Shown one piece after another: positions 1 through 8,800 of a DNA stretch of 9,028 nt (position 1 is its first letter; each line of letters starts with the position of its first letter). The notes under the pieces were generated by a model. The model was not told the DNA's origin, did no database searches, and saw only the letters and a list, made by a program, of their open reading frames with translations. Where the stretch lies: positions 1 to 9,028 of the forward strand of contig DRLX01000131.1 in assembly GCA_011322715.1 (NCBI GenBank). Reading direction: 5' to 3'. Both the position numbers and the translations under genes were made by a program. Source of the stretch: Desulfobulbaceae bacterium. GTDB taxonomy: Bacteria; Desulfobacterota; Desulfobulbia; Desulfobulbales; Desulfobulbaceae.

Positions 1-2176
1 AGTCTCCGGTCTTCACCTTATCCAGCCTGACGCTCAATTCTCCACCCTGCTCACGCATTGCCTGGAAGGCGTTGGTACAGAGATTAAGAACAATCTGTTG
101 CAACTGGGTGGCATCGGCCAATATAAGGGTATCATCCGCCGCAAGTTCCTGATGGATAATAATGGTCGAAGGCAGGGAGGCACGCAGGAGCTGCAGACTT
201 TCCTTGACCAGGGGCGTCACTTCAATCGGCCTTTTTTCGGCGCTTGACTGGCGGGAAAAGGTCAGAATCTGCTGGACGAGATCGGCCGCCCGACCGCCGC
301 CCTTGCGAATATGCAACAGGGTATCGTGAATGGGCGATTCAGGGTCCGTCTGCAGAAGGGCCATGTCCGTAAAGCCGAGGATTGCACCAAGAATGTTATT
401 GAAATCGTGAGCTATTCCTCCTGCCAAAGTGCCGATGGCCTCCATCTTCTGCGCTTGCCGCAGCTTGGATTCCAGCTCCACTTCATGACTGACGTCCCTG
501 TTGACCGCTACATAATGGGTGATCTTGCCGGTGACGTCACGAACCGGAGAAATGGTCGCCATTTCCGTATACAACCGGCCGTCCTTGCGACGATTGACTA
601 TACGCCCCTGCCAGACCCGGCCACTGGTAATGGTCCGCCATATGGCCCGGTAAAAACCGATATTATGCTTGCCGCTCCTGAGAATGCGTGGATTTTTACC
701 TATTATTTCCTCTTTGGAATAGCCGGATGTTTTGGTAAATGCCGGGTTGACATACTCCACGATGCCGGCCTGGTCCGTAATAATCACCGACTCATTGGCC
801 TGCTCAATGGCCGTCACCAGCCGTCTCTGCGTTGCCTCCTGTTTCAACTCCTCGGTCACATCCCTGAGTATGGAAATGAAACTGGTCTGGCCACTGAAGA
901 TAAAGGGTGTCGAGTTGATTTCCACATCCTTGACCGCTCCCCTCAGGGTCACAATCTTGATGACAGCCGTCTCGGTTGGTTGACCCTTTCTGAGAGTATC
1001 AAACCGTGAAGATAAAAAATTCTGATAATCCGCATGAACATAATCAAGGACATTGGTGCCGACGATCTCTTTCGGCTCCATACCGTCCAGAATTTTGAGC
1101 ACGGTCCGGTTGGCATAGGAGACATGCCCGTCCATATCGTAGACAACCATGCCCATAGGGGTAAAATCGAGCAGCCGCAGCAACTGTTCTTCCACCACCC
1201 TGCGCTTTTGCACCTCACGATTCCTGGCAATGGTCCTGGTCAGCAGATAACTGAGCAGCAAAACAGCGCAGACCGCCACAGCCGTGACCATTAACCATTG
1301 ATTACGAAAGGCGTGCATGGCCGACAACACCGCATTTTCCGGACTGGCAACCATGATCGACCAGTATGTGTCCCCCGGTAGTTTCACCGGCGCGTACACG
1401 GCATATCGGGTAACGGGAGCATCGTCGCCGTCCATGGACAGGGCTACAGTGAAGTCACCACTTCCCTGATGCCCCATCATCATCTGCGCCTTGATCAGCC
1501 GCAGGGAGGGAGCTTCGGCAAAACAATCCGATGCGGAACCGATACCCGTCCGTCCCATCCGACAATACAGGCCTCGACCCCGGCGACTGACCATCATGAT
1601 AAGACCTTGGTCGGCGACCTTGATCCGGCTGAGAAATTTTTCCACTATCGGATCAAAGGGAATCAGGAAGCCGAGACAACCGACATAGGTTGTTCCCTCA
1701 AAAACCGGATAGGCAAAGACAACGGAACGAACGCCGGGTAAAGAAGAAAAAACATCGCTGATAAAGGGTTTATTTGATTTCAGTGTTCGGCGGTTATAGG
1801 GCTGATTAACGATATCCCGCACTCCCCAGCCGCTGCCGACCGGGGTGGAATAAAGTATTTTTCCGCGACCGTCAATTCTGGTAACGGCTGCAATTTCCGA
1901 TGCATGGATCGTTAAAAAGTCATCCATGAGCGCCCGCCCGCTGTCATCAAGTCGTTGCACGGAGGATTGTTCGGAAAAATAGCGCAGGGCCTTGGTATAG
2001 GTGTCAAAAAAGGACTGGATCCCTTTGATGGCCTGCTGGGCGACAATCATCTGCTCATTATTGAAGGCATCAATGGTCTTGTTGCGCACGGACCAGTACG
2101 GCAGATAAAAAAGAGCCAGCAGCGCGGTGGCGGTTACCACGATCAGGGCGACTTGTACAAAGGTCGTTCGCTTCAT
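1..2176 (-). CDS. Membrane-bound sensor histidine kinase (Cache, two PAS, HisKA, start of ATPase domain), C-terminus cut by window edge
   Basis: Read from ATG at 2176 down to base 2, giving 725 residues with no stop. Residues 6-25 and 293-312 are hydrophobic membrane segments. The roughly 265 residues between them form a periplasmic dCache-type sensor (motif GSGWGVRDIVNQPYNRR at about 114-130). A PAS domain follows at about 335-440 and a second with a PAC tail at about 450-565 (NPAFTKTSGYSKEEIIGKNP, NRRKDGRLY). The HisKA domain (about 571-645) carries the phospho-acceptor His590 in GGIAHDFNNILG. The HATPase N-box (NLCTNAFQAM, Asn698 and Asn702) is present; the G-boxes lie beyond the edge. Known family role: an extracellular ligand triggers autophosphorylation and transfer to a response regulator. 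The ligand and partner regulator cannot be told, nor whether a receiver domain follows. The start is fixed by the first membrane segment and an in-frame stop just upstream; there is no clear Shine-Dalgarno. The family is sure, the specific role unknown. Confidence 0.95.
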   Translation of the reverse strand, partial: MKRTTFVQVALIVVTATALLALFYLPYWSVRNKTIDAFNNEQMIVAQQAIKGIQSFFDTYTKALRYFSEQSSVQRLDDSGRALMDDFLTIHASEIAAVTRIDGRGKILYSTPVGSGWGVRDIVNQPYNRRTLKSNKPFISDVFSSLPGVRSVVFAYPVFEGTTYVGCLGFLIPFDPIVEKFLSRIKVADQGLIMMVSRRGRGLYCRMGRTGIGSASDCFAEAPSLRLIKAQMMMGHQGSGDFTVALSMDGDDAPVTRYAVYAPVKLPGDTYWSIMVASPENAVLSAMHAFRNQWLMVTAVAVCAVLLLSYLLTRTIARNREVQKRRVVEEQLLRLLDFTPMGMVVYDMDGHVSYANRTVLKILDGMEPKEIVGTNVLDYVHADYQNFLSSRFDTLRKGQPTETAVIKIVTLRGAVKDVEINSTPFIFSGQTSFISILRDVTEELKQEATQRRLVTAIEQANESVIITDQAGIVEYVNPAFTKTSGYSKEEIIGKNPRILRSGKHNIGFYRAIWRTITSGRVWQGRIVNRRKDGRLYTEMATISPVRDVTGKITHYVAVNRDVSHEVELESKLRQAQKMEAIGTLAGGIAHDFNNILGAILGFTDMALLQTDPESPIHDTLLHIRKGGGRAADLVQQILTFSRQSSAEKRPIEVTPLVKESLQLLRASLPSTIIIHQELAADDTLILADATQLQQIVLNLCTNAFQAMREQGGELSVRLDKVKTGD

Positions 2177-2321
2177 ATACAGGGGTGGCCTACAGTGGAA
2201 TTATTCAAAGGGCCGACAGCCATTATTGATGCACCGTAAAAAGTCCAAACAATGCTTAAAGGGAGCCTTGAAAAATTAGACTTTTCGTTCGAGGTCAGAT
2301 AAGCGTAGACTCCAAGGAGTA

Positions 2322-2392
2322 GTGTCCTGTGGCGGGTCTTAACTATACTTGTAGTATGCACGAATCAGTATGCACGAATCGCCACAGGACAC
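2322..2392. repeat. 71-bp element with 13-bp perfect terminal inverted repeats
   Basis: GTGTCCTGTGGCG at 2322-2334 is the exact reverse complement of CGCCACAGGACAC at 2380-2392, with 45 bases between. Inside the loop ATACT (2345-2349) and AGTAT (2353-2357) can form a second small hairpin with loop TGT. The right arm directly abuts a perfect 14-bp tandem duplication. No target-site duplication is visible at the outer ends, and the element is too short to encode a transposase. It could be a miniature transposable element remnant, a REP-like palindrome, a stem-loop RNA or a regulator-binding site. There is no T-run after either arm, so a classical intrinsic terminator is unlikely. The repeat itself is certain; its nature is not known. 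Confidence 0.75.
2353..2380. repeat. Perfect 14-bp tandem duplication
   Basis: AGTATGCACGAATC occurs twice in direct succession, at 2353-2366 and 2367-2380, with no mismatch. The second copy ends on the first base of the right inverted-repeat arm. Both copies lie in the loop of the 71-bp element. It may be a recent slippage duplication or a pair of same-orientation protein-binding sites; a 14-base spacing would put neighbouring sites on different helix faces. The repeat is seen directly; the function is unknown. Confidence 0.85.
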
Positions 2393-2431
2393 ACAACGCG
2401 GTAGATCGAAGTTTTTACGACGCCATCATTA

Positions 2432-2458
2432 TTGACAATCACTTTATTGCAGTATAGC
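2432..2458 (+). promoter_or_regulatory. Possible sigma70-type promoter for recC-recB
   Basis: A perfect -35 hexamer TTGACA lies at 2432-2437. A weaker -10 candidate TATAGC (four of six consensus bases) lies at 2453-2458, with a short spacer of 15 bases. Transcription would begin near 2465 and leave a leader of about 155 bases before the recC start. It is the best promoter-like match facing recC in the intergenic region. The spacer is shorter than the usual 17, so this is a modest call. Confidence 0.35.
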
Positions 2459-2619
2459 AAAACAAAAGCCCCATCACCAAAAAATTTCTTTTCATTTCCC
2501 GGTATTTCGATGAAATAAGTTGGAGGACAATCAAAAAACTGCTAACTTTTTCTCCATATCCTTCTCTTGTTCTTCTCTACTTACCGAAAAACGATAAGTG
2601 CTCAAATACGGAAAACATA

Positions 2620-5600
2620 GTGCATCTCTACCAGTCAAATCGGCTCGAAAATCTTTTTTCTTTACTATGCAAGATACTTGCCGGACCGCTTTCCGACCCC
2701 CTGACCCCTGAAATCATCATTGTCCCGAATCCGGGCATGGCCCGCTGGCTGACCCATCAGATTGCACAGGTAACCGGTATTGCCGCCAACCTGGAATTTC
2801 CCCTACCCGCCTCTTTTATCTGGCAAATCTTTGAAGACACTCTCGGTGAACTGCCGGACCTGTCACCCTTTGCCCGAGAAGTTCTCCCATGGCGAATTCT
2901 CACTGAACTGAAAACATTGGCCACCGATCCGGCCATGACGGAAATCAGCCGATACCTGGAAGATGATGCCGACGGCATGCGTGCATTCCAGTTGGCGGAT
3001 ACCATCGGCGATCTCTTTGATCAATACCTGGTCTTTCGGCCGGACATGCTGCTGGACTGGGAAAAGAAAACACAGCCGCAGCCATCCGGGACGGACTCCG
3101 TCCCAATACGACAACACCACTGGCAACCCCTGCTCTGGAAGCGTCTGACCCGTAATCATCCCCTGCACCGCGCCTCTCTGTTGCAGGTTTTTTTCCAGAA
3201 AAGTGCGGAAGGCAGCCTGCAGACAGACAACCTGCCCAAGAGAATCTCCCTCTTCGGCATCAACTCCCTGGCGCCCGCCTATCTTGCAGTTATTGAACAG
3301 ATCAGCAGATACACGGATGTCCACATCTTCCATCTCAGCCCCTGCCGACAGGCCTGGGACGACATTCTGCCCGAACGACTGCTGGCCAAAAGACGCAAAT
3401 CATGGCAACAGGGGAGCCAGGCCGATACCAGCGCCTATTATACCTGCGGCAACCCCCTGCTGGCGTCCATGGGGAGGATGGGTCGTGAATTTTTCAATCA
3501 ACTGCTCCAATATAATACGGAGGAGAGCGACCTCTACTTCGTGCCGCAGGCCGATACGTTGCTGGCATCCCTGCAGGCCGACATTCTTGACCTCAGGGAC
3601 CGGAGCAAAAACCCGGACGGCCCGCTTGATCCTGCCGATACCTCGGTCACCTTTCACAACTGTCACAGCCGTCTACGGGAGATCCAGGTCCTGCATGACC
3701 GGCTCCTTGACCTGTTTGACACCGATTCGGCGCTCAAACCCGGCGATATTCTGGTCATGGCCCCGGATATCAGCCGCTATGCCCCGCTCATTGCCGGGGT
3801 CTTCGGGGCTGCCAAGGAAAGGTTGTTCATTCCCTGGTCTATTGCTGATCGTCACGGTGACGAAGAAGACCTGGTCCGAAAAGCTTTTCTCGGCCTGCTG
3901 TCCCTGACCACCAGCCGATACAGCGCCACCGAAATTATGGACCTGTTGGAAAACAGGGTCATCGGGGAACAGTTCAAGATCAGGGAAGACGACATCCCCC
4001 CTCTGCGCCGTCGTATTACCGATTCCGGTATTCGCTGGGGCCTGGACCGGCGACAGCGACGGGAAAGGGGTCTGGAGGATTCCAATATCCACACCTGGGA
4101 ATTCGGCCTGCAGCGGCTTCTTCTGGGCCAAATCACCGGCCCCATGGATGCCGAGTTGCAGGGAATCATTCCCTCGGCCACTCCTGCGGGAAGCAGCCGG
4201 ACCTGGCTGGGCGGACTGGCAAAGTTCATCCGGCGCCTGCAATCACTGCAGGCAAAACTGGGGCGGGAACATGAGGCCGCCGGCTGGAGCGAGCTCCTGC
4301 TGGAGATGATCGATGTTTTTTTCACCGATGATCCGGATGAGTTTAGCGATGGTATCCGTCTGCTGCGGGAGACCATCTACGATTTCGCCGCTCACACCGA
4401 CCAGGCGCATTTTTCCGGTCCCCTGTCCGCAGCCGTTATCCGCAGCCATTTCAGCCGCCTGCTTGCAACGCCCACCGGCGGCCAACCGTTCCTGACCGGC
4501 AAGGTGACCTTTTGCAACATGGTCCCCATGCGCTCGGTTCCTTTTAAGGTCATCTGGCTGCTGGGCATGAACGACGCCGACTATCCCCGCTACCGGCGAC
4601 CGCCGGATTTCGACCTGATGGCGAAAAAACCACGTATCGGCGACCGCAACCTGCGCGATGACGACCGCTATCTCTTTCTGGAGGCACTGCTCTCGGCCAG
4701 GGACCGTTTTATTGTCTCCTGGATCGGACGCGATCAACGGGAAAACAACGACCTACCACCATCAGTAGTAGTGGCGGAGCTGCGTGACTATATCGACAGG
4801 AGCCACCCGATGGAACCGCAGTCGACAAGTGAGCTGCTCACCACAGCCCATCCGCTGCAACCCTTTTCCAGGCACTGCTTTAACGGCAACCCGAAAACCG
4901 CAAGCTATGCGGAGCTCTGGTTGCCGACGCCGCCGACAGGGGAAAAAAGCATCTTTATCAGTGATCCGTTGCCCGATGCCGGCCTGGAGGAAATCTCGCT
5001 TTCATCCCTGATTCGATTCTGGAAGCATCCCGTCCGTTTTTTCCTGGAACAACGCCTCGGCCTGCAATTGGCAATCACGGAAGAACTCCTGCCGGACAGC
5101 GAACCCTTCACCCTCGATCCTCTCACCGGTTACCAGATTAAAAATTCAATGCTTATTCGTCTCCCGGCCCGCCGGGACCCGTTGTTCGCCTGTCGACCGG
5201 CTGAGGCATCGGCACAGATACCACGCGGAGAAATCGGTCGTCGCCACTGTCGGGAAATGTTGTCCCAGGCCGCATCCATTCTGGAAAGGGTGCATGCCCG
5301 GGGCACATCACCGGCAACAACACATGAATTCTCGCTGTCCCTGGCCTCTCTCCGCCTCTCCGGCAATCTGGACGGCCTCCATGATTGTGGCCGAATTTCC
5401 TTTCGACCTGGAAAATGTACGGCAAAAGATCTACTCCGGCTCTGGATACACCATCTGCTCCTCTGCCTGACTCGGCCCCGATCCATCGATCCGGTCTCCA
5501 TCCATATAGGGACCGATGCCACCCTTACCCTGCCGCCGGTGGAGGAGCCCGGGCCTGAACTGGAACGCCTTGTCCGGCTTTTTCTACAGGGTATGAGCGA

Positions 5601-5838
5601 ACCGCTCCATTTTTACCCGGAAGTCAACTATGCCCTGGCCTTGGCCGCAAATCCCTCAACCGGGATGAACAAGGCCCACCGGAAATGGTATTCCTCCTAC
5701 TTTCGGGGCGAGGAGGAAGATACCGCCTACACCATCGCCCTGCGCGGCCGGGACCCCCTTGATGAACGGTTCCAGGAGCTGGCGGAAATATTTCATCCCA
5801 TTCTCAAGATTATGGAAAGGAAAGATGCAACCGCTTGA
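2620..5838 (+). CDS. recC: Exodeoxyribonuclease V gamma subunit RecC
   Basis: A 1072-residue protein (E. coli RecC is about 1122) that aligns by eye along its whole length. The N-terminus YQSNRLENL with FPLPASFIW at 60-68 matches the family, followed by DLFDQYLVFRPD at 131-142. The hallmark VTFCNMVPMRSVPFKVIWLLG starts at 629 and GDRNLRDDDRYLFLEAL at 674. A C-terminal nuclease-like domain follows from about 790 (SLSSLIRFWKHPVRFFLEQR). In the known family RecC is an inactivated helicase-nuclease fold that holds RecB and RecD together, splits the duplex and scans the 3' strand for Chi. The start is GTG at 2620, chosen because the homologous N-terminus begins there; the ribosome site before it (ACGGA) is weak, and no ATG, GTG or TTG lies upstream in the open frame. 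The gene overlaps recB by 14 bases, so the two are one operon. Residues aligning with E. coli Q38, T40 and Q44 are P36, P38 and R42. Confidence 0.97.
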   Translation: MHLYQSNRLENLFSLLCKILAGPLSDPLTPEIIIVPNPGMARWLTHQIAQVTGIAANLEFPLPASFIWQIFEDTLGELPDLSPFAREVLPWRILTELKTLATDPAMTEISRYLEDDADGMRAFQLADTIGDLFDQYLVFRPDMLLDWEKKTQPQPSGTDSVPIRQHHWQPLLWKRLTRNHPLHRASLLQVFFQKSAEGSLQTDNLPKRISLFGINSLAPAYLAVIEQISRYTDVHIFHLSPCRQAWDDILPERLLAKRRKSWQQGSQADTSAYYTCGNPLLASMGRMGREFFNQLLQYNTEESDLYFVPQADTLLASLQADILDLRDRSKNPDGPLDPADTSVTFHNCHSRLREIQVLHDRLLDLFDTDSALKPGDILVMAPDISRYAPLIAGVFGAAKERLFIPWSIADRHGDEEDLVRKAFLGLLSLTTSRYSATEIMDLLENRVIGEQFKIREDDIPPLRRRITDSGIRWGLDRRQRRERGLEDSNIHTWEFGLQRLLLGQITGPMDAELQGIIPSATPAGSSRTWLGGLAKFIRRLQSLQAKLGREHEAAGWSELLLEMIDVFFTDDPDEFSDGIRLLRETIYDFAAHTDQAHFSGPLSAAVIRSHFSRLLATPTGGQPFLTGKVTFCNMVPMRSVPFKVIWLLGMNDADYPRYRRPPDFDLMAKKPRIGDRNLRDDDRYLFLEALLSARDRFIVSWIGRDQRENNDLPPSVVVAELRDYIDRSHPMEPQSTSELLTTAHPLQPFSRHCFNGNPKTASYAELWLPTPPTGEKSIFISDPLPDAGLEEISLSSLIRFWKHPVRFFLEQRLGLQLAITEELLPDSEPFTLDPLTGYQIKNSMLIRLPARRDPLFACRPAEASAQIPRGEIGRRHCREMLSQAASILERVHARGTSPATTHEFSLSLASLRLSGNLDGLHDCGRISFRPGKCTAKDLLRLWIHHLLLCLTRPRSIDPVSIHIGTDATLTLPPVEEPGPELERLVRLFLQGMSEPLHFYPEVNYALALAANPSTGMNKAHRKWYSSYFRGEEEDTAYTIALRGRDPLDERFQELAEIFHPILKIMERKDATA
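5814..5820 (+). promoter_or_regulatory. Ribosome binding site of recB inside the end of recC
   Basis: GGAAAGG ends four bases before the recB ATG at 5825 and lies within the last codons of recC. It supports this ATG, which also fits the RecB N-terminus because the Walker A motif follows about 18 residues later. Ribosomes finishing recC at 5838 would stop close to this site, so the two proteins are probably made by coupled translation. Confidence 0.65.
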
Positions 5839-8800
5839 TCCCCTTACCCTGCCCCTGCGTGGCCGAATTCTCATTGAAGCCAGCGCCGGTACCGGCAAAA
5901 CCTATACCCTTGCTCTGCTCTTTGTCCGACTGCTGCTTGAACGGGAACTCAGCGTTGACCGGATACTGGTGGTCACCTTCACCACCGCGGCCACGGAAGA
6001 ACTGCGCGGCCGGATACGTCTGCGCATTCGGGAGGCCCTGGACACTCTGGAGGGAGGTGGGCCGGATGATGAAGCCCTGCAGCGGTTGATGGCCGGAGTA
6101 CGGAAAAACAATCCGGCCGGGGCAGCCATTTTGCTCAGTGATGCCCTGACCCGCATGGACGAGGCGGCCATCTTTACCATCCACGGCTTTTGCAGGCGTA
6201 TGCTCCAGGAACATGCCTTTGAATCCGGCGCCCCCTTTAGCCTGGAATTTCTCGAAAATGAACAATCCCTTCGAATGGAGATCATGGAGGATTTCTGGCG
6301 CAGTCGTTTTTATACCGGTGCACGGGAAGAGGCCGTCTGGGCGGCTTCACTGTGGCCGACCCCGCAGGACCTGTATAACGCCCTGGGGGGCCACTTAAGC
6401 AGGCCGGGAGTTCGCTGCGTACCGGTCATTGAGGATGCCGAACTTGTACGGTTGCGCGACCGGCTGCGGCCGCTCTTTGCAGAAATCAGGACCCTGTGGC
6501 AACAGCAGGGCGACACTATTAGCTCTCTACTTAAGGAGAACAAACGATTATCACGCAACAACACGACCGGATACGGCGACAAAAGGCTTGCCGCAGCTCT
6601 TACGGCAATGGATGATTTCACCCATGCCGAATCAATGCCCTGGCTACTGGCGGGGCCGATATCTCTTTTCAGTGTAAGTGCTATGGACAGGGCACTGAAA
6701 AAAAACAAACATGCCCCGCCCGAACACCGTTTTTTTGACCTGGTTGACCGCTTTCTTGCCCTGCACAACGAAATGACCCGCTGCCGCAAAATTTCCATTC
6801 TGCTGGCGGCACGGGAATATCTGCATGGGGAACTTCGGCGGCGCAAACAGGAACAGGCCCGTCTCTATTTCGATGATCTTCTGCTGGAGATGGATGCGGC
6901 CCTTCGCGGGGCCGGGTCTGAAAAATTCGCCGCCGATATCGGGACACGCTTTCCGGCAATACTGGTGGACGAATTTCAGGACACCGATCCCCTGCAATAT
7001 CATATTTTTTCCCGGATCCATCAAACAAATCCACCCTCAGCACTCTTTCTGATCGGTGATCCCAAGCAGGCCATTTACGGATTTCGCGGCGCCGATATCT
7101 TTACCTACCTGACGGCGCGGCGGGAAACAGCTCCGGAAAACCGCTACACCATGACCACCAATTACCGGTCCACCGGCCCGATGGTGGCGATGGTCAACCG
7201 GCTCTTTGACCGGGAAAATCCCTTTCTCCTGGCCGCCGATGCGATGAAATTTACCCGGGTCCAGGCGGCCGGATCCGCCGATGCCCAGCCCTTGTATGTT
7301 GACAACAGACCAATTGCGCCGCTTACCTGCCTGCTTCTTCCGGAACAGCAGTCCGGCAAACCCCTGTCTAAAGATGAGGCGACGAAACAGGCCGCCCGCT
7401 TCTGTGCCCATGAAATTGTCACGCTTCTCACAAGCGGCAAACGGACGGAAACGAAACTGAACGACAGATCGCTTACCGGTGGAGATATCGGCATCCTGGT
7501 CCGGACCCATCGCGAGGCGGAAACCATGAGAAATGCCCTGGCAAAGTGCAATATCGCCAGTGTCTATTCCGGCAAGAGCAGTGTCTTTCAAAGCCGGGAA
7601 GCGGAGCAGATACTTACCCTTCTCTGCACTCTCCAGAAGCCCGATGATACGAATCTGGCCCGGACCCTGCTAACCACGGATCTTTTCGGCTATGATGCGC
7701 CGCAACTTGAACAATTGCATCACGAGGAACAGTCTGTAGACGAGATTACAGCCACTCTGCATAGATATCGACAAATCCTGCTGCAGCAAGGATTTATGCC
7801 CATGTTTCATACCCTGCTGGCAGACGCACACAATGTCGGTCGATTGACGGCATTGCCGAACGGAGAACGCATATTGACCAATTTCCTTCATCTGGCCGAA
7901 CTGCTGCAGGAGGCCTCGGCAAACATAACCGGTATCGAAGGACTGCGACGCCGTCTGGTCGACTGGATCCGCAGGCCGGACGAGCAGCAGGAAGACAGCA
8001 GCCAGCTCCGGCTTGAAAGTGATGAGAACCTGGTCAAAATCGTCACCATCCATAAATCCAAAGGCCTTGAATATCCTGTGGTTTTCCTGCCGTTTCTCTG
8101 GTCAACCAGGACCTGTTCCCCCAAAGAACCCTTTTCTTTCCATCATCCCGACCGGCCGGAGCAGCTCTGCGTTGACCTTGGGTCCGGCAATGAGGAACAT
8201 TTCCGGCTCGCTGAACGGGAGCGACTGGCCGCTGATCTTCGCCTGTTATATGTTGCTCTGACCAGGGCCCGTCATAGCTGCTTTTTCTGCTGGGGAGTCA
8301 TCAACAAAATGGAGGAAACCGCCCTCTGCCGCCTGCTGCATGGAGGAAAGATTCCTGACCGGGCTGGACTGACGACCGACCTTGACCAACTGCGTGACCA
8401 TCAGGCCGGGCTTGTCGTCAAACAGCCAACTGAAAATCCGGCTCCAGTTCTGAAAAGCAACCGATTACCCGAAACAGCCCTTGCCGCCGCCCACTTCACC
8501 GGCTCCATTGATACCAGCCGGCGGATTACCAGTTACTCGGGCCTGACGGCGGGCCACGACTCCGGCCCGGAACGACCGGATTACGATGATCGGGGCGGAC
8601 CGTTGCCCCGGCCGGCCGGATTTACCGCCTTTGGATTTCCCAAAGGTCCGGCCGCCGGTACCTGCCTGCATGCAATTTTCGAACGGATCAGCTTCACCGA
8701 TCCTGCCGATCATCAAGCCATTGCCGGCGAACAGCTGGCCAGGGCAGGCTTTGAACAACAGTGGCGGGATGTGGTCGCCGAATGGATAGGAGACGTGCTT

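Larger units (their letters stand above)
2177..2619. other. Divergent intergenic region between the histidine kinase and recC
   Basis: This 443-base stretch has no recognisable gene. It must hold the start signals of both flanking genes, which are transcribed away from each other. Contents in order: a 5-2-5 palindrome ACTCCAAGGAGT at 2309-2320; a 71-bp inverted-repeat element at 2322-2392 containing a tandem 14-bp repeat; a TTGACA promoter candidate at 2432-2458; and an AT-rich leader up to the recC start. GGAGGA at 2522-2527 resembles a strong ribosome binding site, but no ATG, GTG or TTG start follows at proper distance. The recC reading frame is open back to base 2458 (TAG at 2455-2457) without an ATG, GTG or TTG before 2620. 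No tRNA, rRNA, CRISPR or recognised riboswitch was seen. Confidence 0.8.

Noticed and set aside
311..1009. 232-codon plus-strand open frame within the histidine kinase gene
   Set aside because: It lies opposite clear PAS, HisKA and H-box coding sequence on the minus strand, and its own translation resembles no family. It is an antisense shadow.
2222..2248. Minus-strand promoter candidate for the kinase (TTGGAC and AATAAT read on the minus strand)
   Set aside because: Spacer is 15 bases and neither hexamer is a full match; matches of this quality are expected by chance in an AT-rich stretch.
2239..2285. 7-bp inverted repeat AAAAGTC / GACTTTT with a 33-base loop
   Set aside because: Short arms, long loop and AT-rich; not distinguishable from chance.
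2173..2361. 62-codon minus-strand ORF as a real annotated gene
   Set aside because: GTG start inside a repeat, no ribosome site and no recognised similarity. Only the stop-start overlap with the kinase is suggestive, so it is kept as a finding and not as a feature.
2510..2518. Minimal ORF ATGAAATAA in the recC leader
   Set aside because: Two codons with no ribosome site before it; such a string is expected by chance.
4243..4737. 164-codon minus-strand open frame inside recC
   Set aside because: Antisense to the most conserved RecC segment (VTFCNMVPMRS to DDDRYLFLEAL); the minus-strand protein shows no motif. GC-rich coding sequence commonly gives such frames.
7037..7591. 184-codon minus-strand open frame inside recB
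   Set aside because: Antisense to RecB helicase motifs; no domain, no ribosome site of note, no independent evidence.
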